A DNA stretch of 64,000 nt, taken from Allokutzneria sp. A3M-2-11 16. GTDB lineage: Bacteria; Actinomycetota; Actinomycetes; Mycobacteriales; Pseudonocardiaceae. The first letter of the stretch is position 1. Each line of letters begins with the position of its first letter. A model generated the notes under the pieces. It was given only the letters and a program-made list of their open reading frames with translations, made no database searches and was not told where the DNA came from. The stretch is from NCBI RefSeq assembly GCF_024213555.1, contig NZ_JANAVO010000012.1, positions 1 to 64,000 on the forward strand. The letters are read 5' to 3'. Both the position numbers and the translations under genes were made by a program. Shown one piece after another: positions 8,911 through 16,371 of the stretch.

Positions 8911-10335
8911 ATGGATCGCGTTCCCCCACGGCGAACCAAGGTCGGCCTGGTCGCCGGTGGACTCGGCGCCTATTGGCCGCAGTTCCCGAACCTGTTGCCG
9001 CAGCTGCGAAAATCGGCGGCGCGGGTGTCGGAGCGGCTGGGCGAGATCGGTGACATCGACGTGGTGGACGTCGGGTTCATCTCCGACGCGCAGGAGGGCG
9101 CCGCCGCGGCGGAGAAACTGCGCGTCGCGGGCTGCGACCTGATCATCGGCTTCCTCACCACGTACATGACGGCGTCGATGCTCGTGCCGGTGGCGCAGCG
9201 CAGTGGTGCACCGGTGCTGCTGATCAACCTGCAACCCACCGAGAAGATGGACCACGCGTCCTTCGACACCGGCGCGTGGCTGGCGTACTGCGGCGCGTGC
9301 CCGCTGCCGGAGATGGCCAACGCCTTCCGCCGGGCGGGCGTGGAGTTCCGCAGCGTGTCCGGCTACGTGGAGGACGAGCGCGCGTGGACGCGGATCGCCC
9401 GGTGGGTGCGGGCGGCCGGGGTGCGCGGGGCGCTGCGGCACGGCAGGCACGGGCTGATGGGGCACCTCTACCCGGGCATGCTGGACGTGTCCACGGATCT
9501 GACCTCGGTGTCGGCGCAGCTCGGCGGGCACGTGGAGGTGCTGGAACTCGACGATCTGCGCGTCCGGGTCGCCGCCGTGACCGACGCCGAGGTGGCTTCC
9601 CGGATGGAGCTGGCGCGCTCGGTCTTCGAGCTGGACTCCTCGGTGGTCGATGAGGATTTCGCTTGGGGCGCCAAGGTTTCCGTCGGGTTGGACCGGCTGG
9701 TCTCGGACTTCGCGCTCGACTCGCTCGCGTACTACCACCGAGGGCTCGACGGCGAGCAGCACGAGCGGTTGGGCGCGGGCATGATCCTGGGCGCCTCGCT
9801 GCTCACCGCGCGCGGTGTCCCGGCGGCGGGCGAGTACGAGCTGCGCAACTCCCTGGCGATGCTGATCATGGACCGGCTCGGCGCCGGCGGGTCGTTCACC
9901 GAGCTGCAGGCGTTGAACTTCGTTGACAACGTGGTGGAGATGGGCCACGACGGCCCGGCGCACCTGGCGATCAGCGCGCGGCGACCGCTGCTGCGCGGGC
10001 TCGGCGTCTACCACGGCAAGCGCGGCTGGGGCGTGTCCGTGGAGTTCGACGTGCGGCAGGGACCGGTGACGGTGTTCGGCCTCGGGCAGGAGCGCGACGG
10101 CAGCTACGTGATGGTGGCCGCCGAGGGCACCGTCGTGCCGGGGCCGTTGCTGGAGATCGGGAACACGACGTCCCGGGTCGACTTCGGTTGCGATCCCGGC
10201 GAGTGGACCGACGCCTGGAGCGCGTCCGGCGTCGACCACCACTGGGCGCTCGGGACCGGGCACCAGGCAGCGGAACTGCGCTGCGTCGCAGAGCTGATCG
10301 GGGTGGAGTTCCGCGAAGTCCGGGTCAGCCCGTGA
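8911..10335 (+). CDS. L-fucose/L-arabinose isomerase-family protein
   Basis: A 474-residue protein starting at ATG 8911, with GGAGGT directly upstream. It opens with KVGLVAGGLGAYWPQFPN and has the fold signature of the fucose/arabinose isomerase family, with an NLQPTEKMDHASFDTGAW segment and a C-terminal EWTDAWSASGVDHHWALG region supplying a conserved histidine pair. It sits between the aldolase and the kinase of a rhamnose operon that already has a dedicated isomerase. It may handle a second sugar, such as another 6-deoxyhexose released by the rhamnosidase, or act on a rhamnose analogue. The function is inferred; the family is moderately certain. Confidence 0.75.
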   Translation: MDRVPPRRTKVGLVAGGLGAYWPQFPNLLPQLRKSAARVSERLGEIGDIDVVDVGFISDAQEGAAAAEKLRVAGCDLIIGFLTTYMTASMLVPVAQRSGAPVLLINLQPTEKMDHASFDTGAWLAYCGACPLPEMANAFRRAGVEFRSVSGYVEDERAWTRIARWVRAAGVRGALRHGRHGLMGHLYPGMLDVSTDLTSVSAQLGGHVEVLELDDLRVRVAAVTDAEVASRMELARSVFELDSSVVDEDFAWGAKVSVGLDRLVSDFALDSLAYYHRGLDGEQHERLGAGMILGASLLTARGVPAAGEYELRNSLAMLIMDRLGAGGSFTELQALNFVDNVVEMGHDGPAHLAISARRPLLRGLGVYHGKRGWGVSVEFDVRQGPVTVFGLGQERDGSYVMVAAEGTVVPGPLLEIGNTTSRVDFGCDPGEWTDAWSASGVDHHWALGTGHQAAELRCVAELIGVEFREVRVSP

Positions 10336-11672
10336 GGGTCGCCGCGGTCGACCTCGGCGCCTCCAGCGGCCGGGTGATGGTCGGCGAGCTGCGCGACTCG
10401 GAACTGGTTTTGACGGAGGTGCACCGGTTTTGGAATGGGCCGGTGCGCCTCGGTGATCGGCTTCACTGGGACATTTTGGCTCTGTACCAAGGGATTCTGG
10501 AAGGACTGCGCGCGGCGGGGCCGGTGGACAGCATCGGCATCGACTCGTGGGGGGTCGACTACGGGCTCTTGTCGTCCGATGGTGCGCTGCTCGGCAATCC
10601 CGTGCACTACCGCGACTCGCGAACTGCCGGAGTCGACTCTTCGTATCCGGTTCCCGCCGCGGAGTTGTACGCGCGCACGGGCGTGCAGGTCCTGCCGTTC
10701 AACACGATCTACCAGCTCGCGGTGGAGCCGCTGCTGGCGTCGGCCTCCCAGTTGCTGATGATCCCGGATCTGTTGGCGTACTGGCTCACCGGTTCGGTGG
10801 GCGCCGAGGTCACCAATGCGTCGACAACTGGGCTCCTGGATGTGCGTCGTCGTGAGTGGGACACCTCGCTGATGCGCCGCGTCGGGCTCGATCCGTCGCT
10901 GTTCGGTTCGTTGCGCGAGCCCGGTTCGCGCATCGGCTCGCTTCAGTCGCACATCGGGTTGGGGCCCGTTCCCGTCGTGGCGGTCGGCTCCCACGACACC
11001 GCGTCCGCTGTCGTCGGTGTCCCCGCCTCGTCGCCTCGGTTCGCTTACATCTCGTGCGGGACGTGGTCACTCGTCGGCCTATCCCTGTCTGCGCCGGTGC
11101 TCTCCTCGGCCAGTAGCGCGGCGAACTTCTCGAACGAGTTGGGTGTTGACGGCACAGTTCGGTATTTGCGCAATGTGATGGGTCTTTGGTTGTTGCAGGA
11201 GTGCTTGCGCTCTTGGGATCTTCCGCTTCCGCCTTTGTTGTCTGCGGCGGCCACGCCTTTCGGTTCTGTTGTGGACGCGGCGGAGTTCTTCGCGCCTGGG
11301 GATATGCCTGCGCGGATCGCGGCGGCTTGCTCGCGGACTGGGCAGCCGGTGCCTTCAACGCCTGCGGAGACTGTTCGGTGCATTTTGGACAGTTTGGCTT
11401 TGGCGCATCGGCGGGCATTGCGTTCAGCCATGGAGTTGGCTGGGCGGGAGGTGGATGTGGTGCACGTCGTGGGTGGTGGGGCACGGAATTCGCTTTTGTG
11501 TCAGCTGACCGCGGATGCTTGTGGGGTGCCGGTGGTGGCCGGGCCGGTTGAGGGGGCTGCGGTGGGGAATGCGTTGGTGCAGCTCGGGGTTCGGGGGGTT
11601 CGGTGTGGGGAGTCGGTTCGGTATGAGCCTCGGGGTGGGGGGTGGGAGGCTTTGGAGGCTCGGCTGTTTTGA
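10332..11672 (+). CDS. rhaB: Rhamnulokinase (FGGY family)
   Basis: A 446-residue sugar kinase that phosphorylates L-rhamnulose with ATP. GTG 10332 overlaps the previous stop (GTGA). The N-terminal phosphate-binding DLGASSGRVMVGEL, SIGIDSWGVDYGLL around residue 60, the ATPase segment SCGTWSLVGLSL, NFSNELGVDGTVRYL, and the adenosine loop VVGGGARNSLLCQLTADA are typical of RhaB. The C-terminus is short: the usual ARALG..GGLAELR stretch after the last glycine-rich loop is missing, although the remnant at 13495-13851 has it. From about 11100 onward the coding strand is strikingly C-poor and G/T-rich up to the hairpin repeat that follows. Confidence 0.9.
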   Translation: MRVAAVDLGASSGRVMVGELRDSELVLTEVHRFWNGPVRLGDRLHWDILALYQGILEGLRAAGPVDSIGIDSWGVDYGLLSSDGALLGNPVHYRDSRTAGVDSSYPVPAAELYARTGVQVLPFNTIYQLAVEPLLASASQLLMIPDLLAYWLTGSVGAEVTNASTTGLLDVRRREWDTSLMRRVGLDPSLFGSLREPGSRIGSLQSHIGLGPVPVVAVGSHDTASAVVGVPASSPRFAYISCGTWSLVGLSLSAPVLSSASSAANFSNELGVDGTVRYLRNVMGLWLLQECLRSWDLPLPPLLSAAATPFGSVVDAAEFFAPGDMPARIAAACSRTGQPVPSTPAETVRCILDSLALAHRRALRSAMELAGREVDVVHVVGGGARNSLLCQLTADACGVPVVAGPVEGAAVGNALVQLGVRGVRCGESVRYEPRGGGWEALEARLF

Positions 11673-11744
11673 GTTCTGTTGGGTTTCCGGCTTGGCTGGG
11701 CTTCCAGCTGGGCTTGGGTTCCAGCTTGCGTCGGTACCAGCGGT

Positions 11745-11863
11745 GGGGTCGGCTTGACCTGGGGGCCCCTTGCGCGTGCCCTTGGGCCTCTCAGGGGCAC
11801 GGGATGAAACCCCGGCCCTCGCGGAAAGCGTATGGCACGCGCACCCCAGGTAAAGCCGACCCC
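11745..11863 (+). repeat. 119-nt hairpin of 13E12-like element (copy A)
   Basis: The outer arms are GGGGTCGGCTTGACCTGGGG (11745-11764) and CCCCAGGTAAAGCCGACCCC (11844-11863), 19 of 20 positions paired. Just inside, TGCGCGTGCC pairs with GGCACGCGCA. The loop carries a third small stem (GTGCCC/GGGGCAC class). Copy 3 differs at only a few positions, mostly in unpaired parts, which points to a conserved folded RNA or DNA structure rather than chance. Confidence 0.85.
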
Positions 11864-11950
11864 ATTCCCAGCGGCGGCCCGCTTTCGCTGGAACTTGCGT
11901 TGTTTTGCTTTTCGAGCGCCTGGCAATTCACCCTGTAGAGCCATGATCCA

Positions 11951-11972
11951 CTATTTTCTTACGGTAAAATAG
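11951..11972. promoter_or_regulatory. Dyad overlapping the DUF222-HNH leader (copy A)
   Basis: CTATTTT (11951-11957) and AAAATAG (11966-11972) form a 7-bp dyad ending 4 nt before the ATG at 11977. In the other copy the corresponding arms are CTATTATT and AGAATAG (38994-39015). The outer CTATT/AATAG pairing is kept while the inside varies. It could be an autoregulatory operator or a -10-like element (TAAAAT); inference only. Confidence 0.4.
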
Positions 11973-11976
11973 AGGC

Positions 11977-13113
11977 ATGCTTCCTGTAGATCCCGACCAT
12001 AAACTGATGGTCTACTTCACCGCGATGGGGAAAGCCTCGGCGGACTTCGCGGTCGTGCTGATGGAGTACGTCGCTCAGCTTGAACTATGTGATCGCGAGT
12101 TCGCCGAAGAAATCCTCATGCGACTACTCGTCATCTCCAAGACCAAGGCCGCCCGGCTCCTGCAACGCGCGGAAGACCTCACCGGTCGGCCTGTGGTGTT
12201 GCGGGCGCTGGCCGAAGGCCGTATCGACGAAGGCAAAGCGTTGATGATCGTCGACCTGCTCTCCACCCTGTCTGCTGTGCACGCCGCGATCGCCGAGCAG
12301 GACTTCCTCGCCTTCGCCGAGACCCACAACTACACCGCGACGCGGCGGCATGCGGTCCGGTTCATCGACAAGCTCGACCCGAAAGCCGCTGAACGCCGCC
12401 ACAAGGAGAAGCGCAAGCAGAGGTTGGTGGAGAAGATCCCCCAAGACGACGGCATGTGCCTGTTGCGCATGTTCTTCCCCGCTCTGCAAGCCTCCCTGAT
12501 CTACGACCGGATCGACCGGATCGCCAGAGCCTTGCCGAAGGATCACCGGACGTTGGATCAGAAACGGGCCGATGTCACCATGGATGTGTTGATGGGCAAG
12601 GAAACCGGCGCACCCCAAGGCCAGGTCACCGTCTACCTCACCATGCCCATGGGCTCCTTCCTCGGTCTCAGCAACGAGCCCGCGATCCTGCACGGCTACG
12701 GACCCCTGCCCGCCAAGATCGCCCGCGATGTCGCCGCGAACGGGATCTGGAAACGCATCCTCACCGACCCGGTCACCGGCATCGCCGAAGATGTCACCAC
12801 CTACCGGCCCTCAGCAAAGCAGCGGGAGTTGATCCACGCCCGCTACCCCACGTGCACCGCCATCGGCTGCAACAGGCCCGCACACCGCTGCGACCTGGAC
12901 CACTGCTGCCCCTTCGACGGCACCAACACGACGGTCGACAACTTGCGGCCGAAGTGCCGCAGGCACCACCGCATGAAGCACGAATCCAACTGGAAGTGCG
13001 AGAACCTGCCGGACGGTCGGCACGTCTGGACCACACCCAACGGCAAGACCGCCGAAACCGAAGCCGTGCCGATCGCCGAACCCGTGCTGATCGACGAGCC
13101 CGCGCCGTTCTAG
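11977..13113 (+). CDS. DUF222 / HNH endonuclease family protein (13E12 type), copy A
   Basis: A 378-residue protein with an N-terminal DUF222 helical region (about 25-250) and a C-terminal HNH nuclease domain (about 290-345). The HNH motif reads HRCDLDHCCPFDGTNTT, followed by NLRPKCRRHHRMKH, with paired cysteines (CTAIGC, KC) for zinc. It differs from copy B at 39020-40156 at roughly twenty residues. Such proteins are presumed DNA nicking or cleaving enzymes; in mycobacteria they form a repeated family of unproven function. The gene sits downstream of the hairpin leader and stops exactly where homology to copy B ends. Confidence 0.9.
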   Translation: MLPVDPDHKLMVYFTAMGKASADFAVVLMEYVAQLELCDREFAEEILMRLLVISKTKAARLLQRAEDLTGRPVVLRALAEGRIDEGKALMIVDLLSTLSAVHAAIAEQDFLAFAETHNYTATRRHAVRFIDKLDPKAAERRHKEKRKQRLVEKIPQDDGMCLLRMFFPALQASLIYDRIDRIARALPKDHRTLDQKRADVTMDVLMGKETGAPQGQVTVYLTMPMGSFLGLSNEPAILHGYGPLPAKIARDVAANGIWKRILTDPVTGIAEDVTTYRPSAKQRELIHARYPTCTAIGCNRPAHRCDLDHCCPFDGTNTTVDNLRPKCRRHHRMKHESNWKCENLPDGRHVWTTPNGKTAETEAVPIAEPVLIDEPAPF

Positions 13114-13499
13114 TCAGACGGAGTGCCACCACTTGGTCAGCAGCGGGACATTGCACCACTCCAAGCGCAAGGGGCGTGCACCGTGCTCGGTCACGAGGGC
13201 GGCGACGCAGTCGGTGAGCGCGTCGTCGAGGACGTCGAAGGTGGCGGTGGGGACGGCGCTGGCGGGGGCGGGGAGCACGCGGACCTGGTCGGGCGGGATC
13301 GGCGGGATGTCCATGTCGTGCAGCAGCTTCCGCTGGAAGTCGTCGATCACCGCGATCTCCACGATGCCGGGCCACGACCACAGGACCAGCCGGTTGACCT
13401 CGGTACCGGCCAAGATCAGGTGATATGTCCGTTCCGGGACACGATCTCCTCGACGGTCACGGTGACGGCGTTGATCTTCTGGTCCTCGGGGACCGAGGC
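13114..13499 (-). pseudogene. Truncated, frameshifted copy of the hypothetical gene at 14931-15686
   Basis: The minus strand reads LAGTEVNRLVLWSWPGI and later LLTKWWHSV, matching the C-terminal half of the protein at 14931-15686 almost residue for residue. Homology runs from the shared stop up to about 13497 (SVPED in the parent) and then stops abruptly. The frame breaks once, at the G-run 13436-13438, where restoring one G (a C on the coding strand) rejoins the two halves. It abuts the stop codon of the DUF222-HNH gene on one side and the rhamnulokinase remnant on the other. It is gene debris from a duplication. Confidence 0.8.
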
Positions 13500-13851
13500 G
13501 AACTTCTCGAACGAGCTGGGCGTGGACGGCACGGTTCGCTATCTCCGCAACGTGATGGGCCTGGGGCTGTTCCAGGAATGCGTGCGGGAGGTGGACGTGG
13601 TGCACATGGTCGGCGGTGGCGCGAAGAACGAGCTGCTGTGCCAGCTGACCGCCGACGCGTGCGGACTGCCCGTCGTCGCCGCGCCGACCGAGACGACCGC
13701 CGTGGGCAACGTTCTCGTGCAGGCCCGGGCTCTGGGTGCGGTGGACGGCGGGCTGGCCGAGTTGCGGACGCTGGCGTCCGGAAGCGTGCGGCGCCATCTC
13801 CCTTCCGGTTCGGCAGCTTCCTGGGCAGCCCTCGCCCACCGCGTCCGGTGA
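13495..13851 (+). pseudogene. Rhamnulokinase C-terminal remnant with internal deletion
   Basis: The plus strand encodes ANFSNELGVDGTVRYLRNVMG, then EVDVVHMVGGGAKNELLCQL and TTAVGNVLVQARALG, matching RhaB. About 70 residues of the parent (from LRSWDLP to MELAG) are missing between the two blocks, and there is no N-terminal half. The remnant keeps the canonical C-terminal ARALGAVDGGLAELR tail that intact rhaB at 10332-11672 lacks, so it is not a simple copy of that gene. It looks like the residue of a second, more typical rhamnulokinase. Confidence 0.82.
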
Positions 13852-13852
13852 G

Positions 13853-14349
13853 TCAGATCGACTCGTCGAGGTACTCGTCCCAGAGCGCCTTCTGCGACGG
13901 GTGGAAGCACACCCCGTGGAAGAACGCCTCGGTGCAGACGTCCAGATCGCCCTGCTCGATGTCGTCGAACCGGAAGATCTTGAGCTTGTGCAGTGCGAAC
14001 CCCTGCGGGGAGTCGGCGGGCCGATAGGGCACGGCGACCTCCATCACCCTCAGCTCGGCCGGACCGTATTCCACGAGCTGGGCGGAGAGGGCGTCGAACC
14101 GTCCCACCCCGAGGTTGACGTAGGCGTCGGTGACCAGTGTCGCGCGAACGGCTCCGAAGGGGTTGCCCGCCAGTGCTTCCTGGGCGACCGCCGCGGCGTC
14201 GTTCCCTCGTCGAGTGAGGAGTAGGTGATCCGGACGACTCGTCCGTCGGGCAGCTCGTATGCCAGCTGTGGGCTCAGGACGTCCCCGTTGAAGACGGTCA
14301 GGGCGCCGTATCCCGCGACGGCACCGGCCAGGATGGCGGTCTGGTACAT
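13853..14349 (-). pseudogene. Frameshifted paralogue of the hypothetical protein at 14357-14836
   Basis: The protein starts MYQTAILAGAVAGYG at 14349 and ends WDEYLDESI at 13853. It parallels its neighbour throughout: VEYGPAELRVMEVAVPYR matches VEYGPVRQRMQLVLPYR, and ALHKLKIFRFDDI matches ALHEIGVLDFDNI. The frame is lost at the CCC run 14204-14206. One extra base there would give a continuous product of about 165 residues. It begins 7 nt after the neighbour's stop, so the two form a tandem duplicate. Function unknown. A sequencing error in the homopolymer is possible. Confidence 0.7.
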
Positions 14350-14356
14350 GATCGTT

Positions 14357-14836
14357 TTAGTCCCAGTTCTCGAAGTATTTGTCCCACAGCTCCGCGTACG
14401 CCGGCTGTGACTCGATCCCGGCGAAGATCGCGTCGAGGATCGGGGCCTCGTCGGCGTCGGCGATGTTGTCGAAGTCGAGCACCCCGATCTCGTGCAGGGC
14501 GAATCCGCACGGGGAATGGGCGTCGCGGTAGGGAAGAACCAGCTGCATCCGCTGCCGCACCGGGCCGTACTCCACGATGTCGATCAGCAGCGCCTCCTTC
14601 ACGACGGGGATGAGCGGGACGCGGCCGTTGACGACGATCGCCGCGCGAGTGGCCTCGTGCTCGTTGTTCTCAAGGGCGTTCCGGGCTTGTGCCTCCACAA
14701 AGAAGGTGGCCTGGAAGCTCCGTCCGTCCGCCTGCTCATATCCCATGAGCGGAGGCAGGATCTCCCCGTCGGAGAGGGTGGTGGCGGCGAGTGCCGTGAC
14801 GACACCGGCCAGGTAGGCGGCTTGCAACATGATCAT
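14357..14836 (-). CDS. Hypothetical protein, intact member of a tandem pair
   Basis: About 159 residues, taking ATG 14836 (MIMLQAAYLAG) as start because it aligns with MYQTAILAG of the downstream paralogue; an upstream in-frame start at 14887 is less likely. It has a short hydrophobic N-terminus, which could be a signal or anchor, followed by a soluble alpha/beta-looking part containing VEYGPVRQRMQLVLPYRDAH and a C-terminal acidic stretch. I do not recognise the family. It may be cotranscribed with the genes to its right (15686-14931 and the PAP2 gene). Confidence 0.55.
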   Translation of the reverse strand: MIMLQAAYLAGVVTALAATTLSDGEILPPLMGYEQADGRSFQATFFVEAQARNALENNEHEATRAAIVVNGRVPLIPVVKEALLIDIVEYGPVRQRMQLVLPYRDAHSPCGFALHEIGVLDFDNIADADEAPILDAIFAGIESQPAYAELWDKYFENWD

Positions 14837-14930
14837 CACAGTAGCGAGAACCGCAGGTCGGAGGCCCTCGATCGGTGTTCGGAGCATTCGGCGTTCGGTC
14901 CGGGGAAGCGAACCGCGGTCCGAACGCGGG

Positions 14931-15686
14931 TCAGACGGAGTGCCACCACTTGGTGAACATCGGGTAGTCGTTCCACTCCAAGCGCAAAGGGCGTTCGGAG
15001 TGCTCGGTCATGAGGGCGGCGACGCAGTCGGTGAGCGCATTGTCGAGCACGTCGAAGGTGGCGGTGGGGACGGCGCTGCCGTAGGCGGGGAACACACGGA
15101 CCTGGCCGGGCGGGATCGTCGGGGCGTTCATGTCGTGCAGCAGCTTCCGCTGGAAGTCGTCGATCACCACGACGTCCACGATGCCCGGCCACGACCACAG
15201 GATCAGCCGGTTGACCTCGGTACCGGCCAGGATCAGGTGGTTGACCCGGTGCGGGGACACGATGTCATCGACGATCACGTCGACGGCGTGGATCCTGCTG
15301 TCCTCGGGGACCGAGGTTAGGTCGAGGATGTTCGGCCGGAACGGTGTTACGCATCGCGGCCACACGTGTTCGGAGGAGACCAAGCCGAGCATGTGCAGCG
15401 GGGACGGCACGCGTGCGGTCCACCTGTCGGACATCGCGGTGAGGACGATGGCGACGAGAGAGTCCCTCTGGTCACCCGGCGCGAGGACGACGAGTGCGCG
15501 TCCGGATCGGCCGTCCTCGTCCCACTCGATGTCGACGCGTCCCAGGGTGTCGTTCTGGCTGAGCACCGCCTCGTGGAGCTCGTAGTCCTGGGCCAGGGCG
15601 TGGTCCGCGATCTTCTGGAGCAACTCGGGCACCTGGCGCGGGTGGCGGTCGTGCATCAGGCCGGACTGCCAGTACCGGTAGGTCAT
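14931..15686 (-). CDS. Hypothetical protein (251 aa)
   Basis: It starts at ATG 15686, overlapping the stop of the PAP2 gene by ATGA, so it is translationally coupled to it. The N-terminal MTYRYWQSGLMHDRHPRQVPE is followed by a mixed alpha/beta protein without transmembrane segments. The C-terminal half (about 120-251, including LAGTEVNRLILWSWPGIVD and the ending FTKWWHSV) is also present as a degraded copy at 13114-13499. I do not recognise the family. The repeated loss and duplication of this gene and its neighbours marks the segment as unstable. Confidence 0.65.
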   Translation of the reverse strand: MTYRYWQSGLMHDRHPRQVPELLQKIADHALAQDYELHEAVLSQNDTLGRVDIEWDEDGRSGRALVVLAPGDQRDSLVAIVLTAMSDRWTARVPSPLHMLGLVSSEHVWPRCVTPFRPNILDLTSVPEDSRIHAVDVIVDDIVSPHRVNHLILAGTEVNRLILWSWPGIVDVVVIDDFQRKLLHDMNAPTIPPGQVRVFPAYGSAVPTATFDVLDNALTDCVAALMTEHSERPLRLEWNDYPMFTKWWHSV

Positions 15687-16333
15687 CGGGGCACTCCCAG
15701 GGCGCAGGTGCAGTCGGGGCCGGAGTCGCAGCCGCGGGTGGCGACGGCCGTGCGCCACGCGAGCACGGCGGCGGGGATCGCGGCGAGGACGTCGAGGGTG
15801 TAGTGGCAGTGCTGGACGAGTAGCGCGGGGATCATCACGGCCACGGTCGCGGCGCCCAGGCGGCGCAGCCACGGGCGGTCGGCGGCCAGGAACAACAGGG
15901 CCGCGGTGGCGGTGTGGCCGGAGAAGAACAGGTCGTGGTCGATGTACTGGCCGGGGCCGAGCACGAAGATCGGGTCGCGCAGCGGGATGATCCCGTCCGG
16001 GGGCTCCAGGGGGATCAGCGCGATGGTGACCATGCGGAACAACACCATCAGCCAGTACGCCCGCAGCGCGGTGACCAGGCGTTCCCGCTGGTTCCGGAGG
16101 GTGAACAGGACCGCGGCGAGCGAACCGTAGGTGAGCACGAAGATCGGCTCGGACAGGTCCGCGGCGGGCAGCAGGTCCAGCAGCGGGTCGGCGAGGCGGG
16201 TGCCGGGGCGGGCCTGCGCCCAGGTCAGGAACGCCGAACAGGCCGCGAGCACCGCGACCAGCATGGCCACCTCGACGGCGAGCCGCAGGGAGGTCAGCGG
16301 GCGACACCGCTCGAAGGTCTGGCTCGCGGTCAC
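15683..16333 (-). CDS. PAP2-superfamily membrane phosphatase / sphingomyelin-synthase-like protein
   Basis: A 216-residue integral membrane protein with about five or six hydrophobic segments. Near residue 135 it carries DHDLFFSGHTA, and about 40 residues later HCHYTLDVLAA. These are the conserved histidine motifs of PAP2 phosphatases, in the spacing typical of the sphingomyelin-synthase-like (PAP2_C) branch. It probably hydrolyses or transfers a phospholipid or prenyl-phosphate head group at the membrane. The start is GTG 16333. It overlaps the downstream hypothetical gene and lies 38 nt after the degenerate PKS gene on the same strand. Confidence 0.75.
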   Translation of the reverse strand: MTASQTFERCRPLTSLRLAVEVAMLVAVLAACSAFLTWAQARPGTRLADPLLDLLPAADLSEPIFVLTYGSLAAVLFTLRNQRERLVTALRAYWLMVLFRMVTIALIPLEPPDGIIPLRDPIFVLGPGQYIDHDLFFSGHTATAALLFLAADRPWLRRLGAATVAVMIPALLVQHCHYTLDVLAAIPAAVLAWRTAVATRGCDSGPDCTCALGVPR

Positions 16334-16371
16334 GGATCAGAAGACAATCATGCCGTCCGGAACACGTCCAG

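Larger units (their letters stand above)
11687..13113 (+). mobile_element. 13E12-like repeat element (copy A) with DUF222-HNH gene
   Basis: A unit of about 1.43 kb is repeated near-identically at about 38750-40156. It consists of a tail with GGGCTTCCAGC-like repeats, a 119-nt hairpin, a short AT-rich leader with a CTATT...AATAG dyad, and one gene. The gene belongs to the DUF222/HNH family, which in Mycobacterium tuberculosis forms the REP13E12 repeats that serve as integration sites for the phiRv1 prophage. The element ends at the gene's stop codon. It lies between intact rhamnulokinase and a zone of gene debris, which suggests it took part in a rearrangement. No terminal direct repeats could be established by eye. 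Confidence 0.7.

Noticed and set aside
11745-11863. The 119-nt hairpin as an ordinary intrinsic terminator
   Set aside because: It is far longer than a terminator, lacks a U-tract, is identical in length at distant loci, and travels with the DUF222-HNH gene.
14931-16307. A 458-codon frame joining the hypothetical protein to upstream sequence
   Set aside because: Its first 207 codons are an out-of-frame reading of the PAP2 gene. The true start is ATG 15686, overlapping the PAP2 stop.
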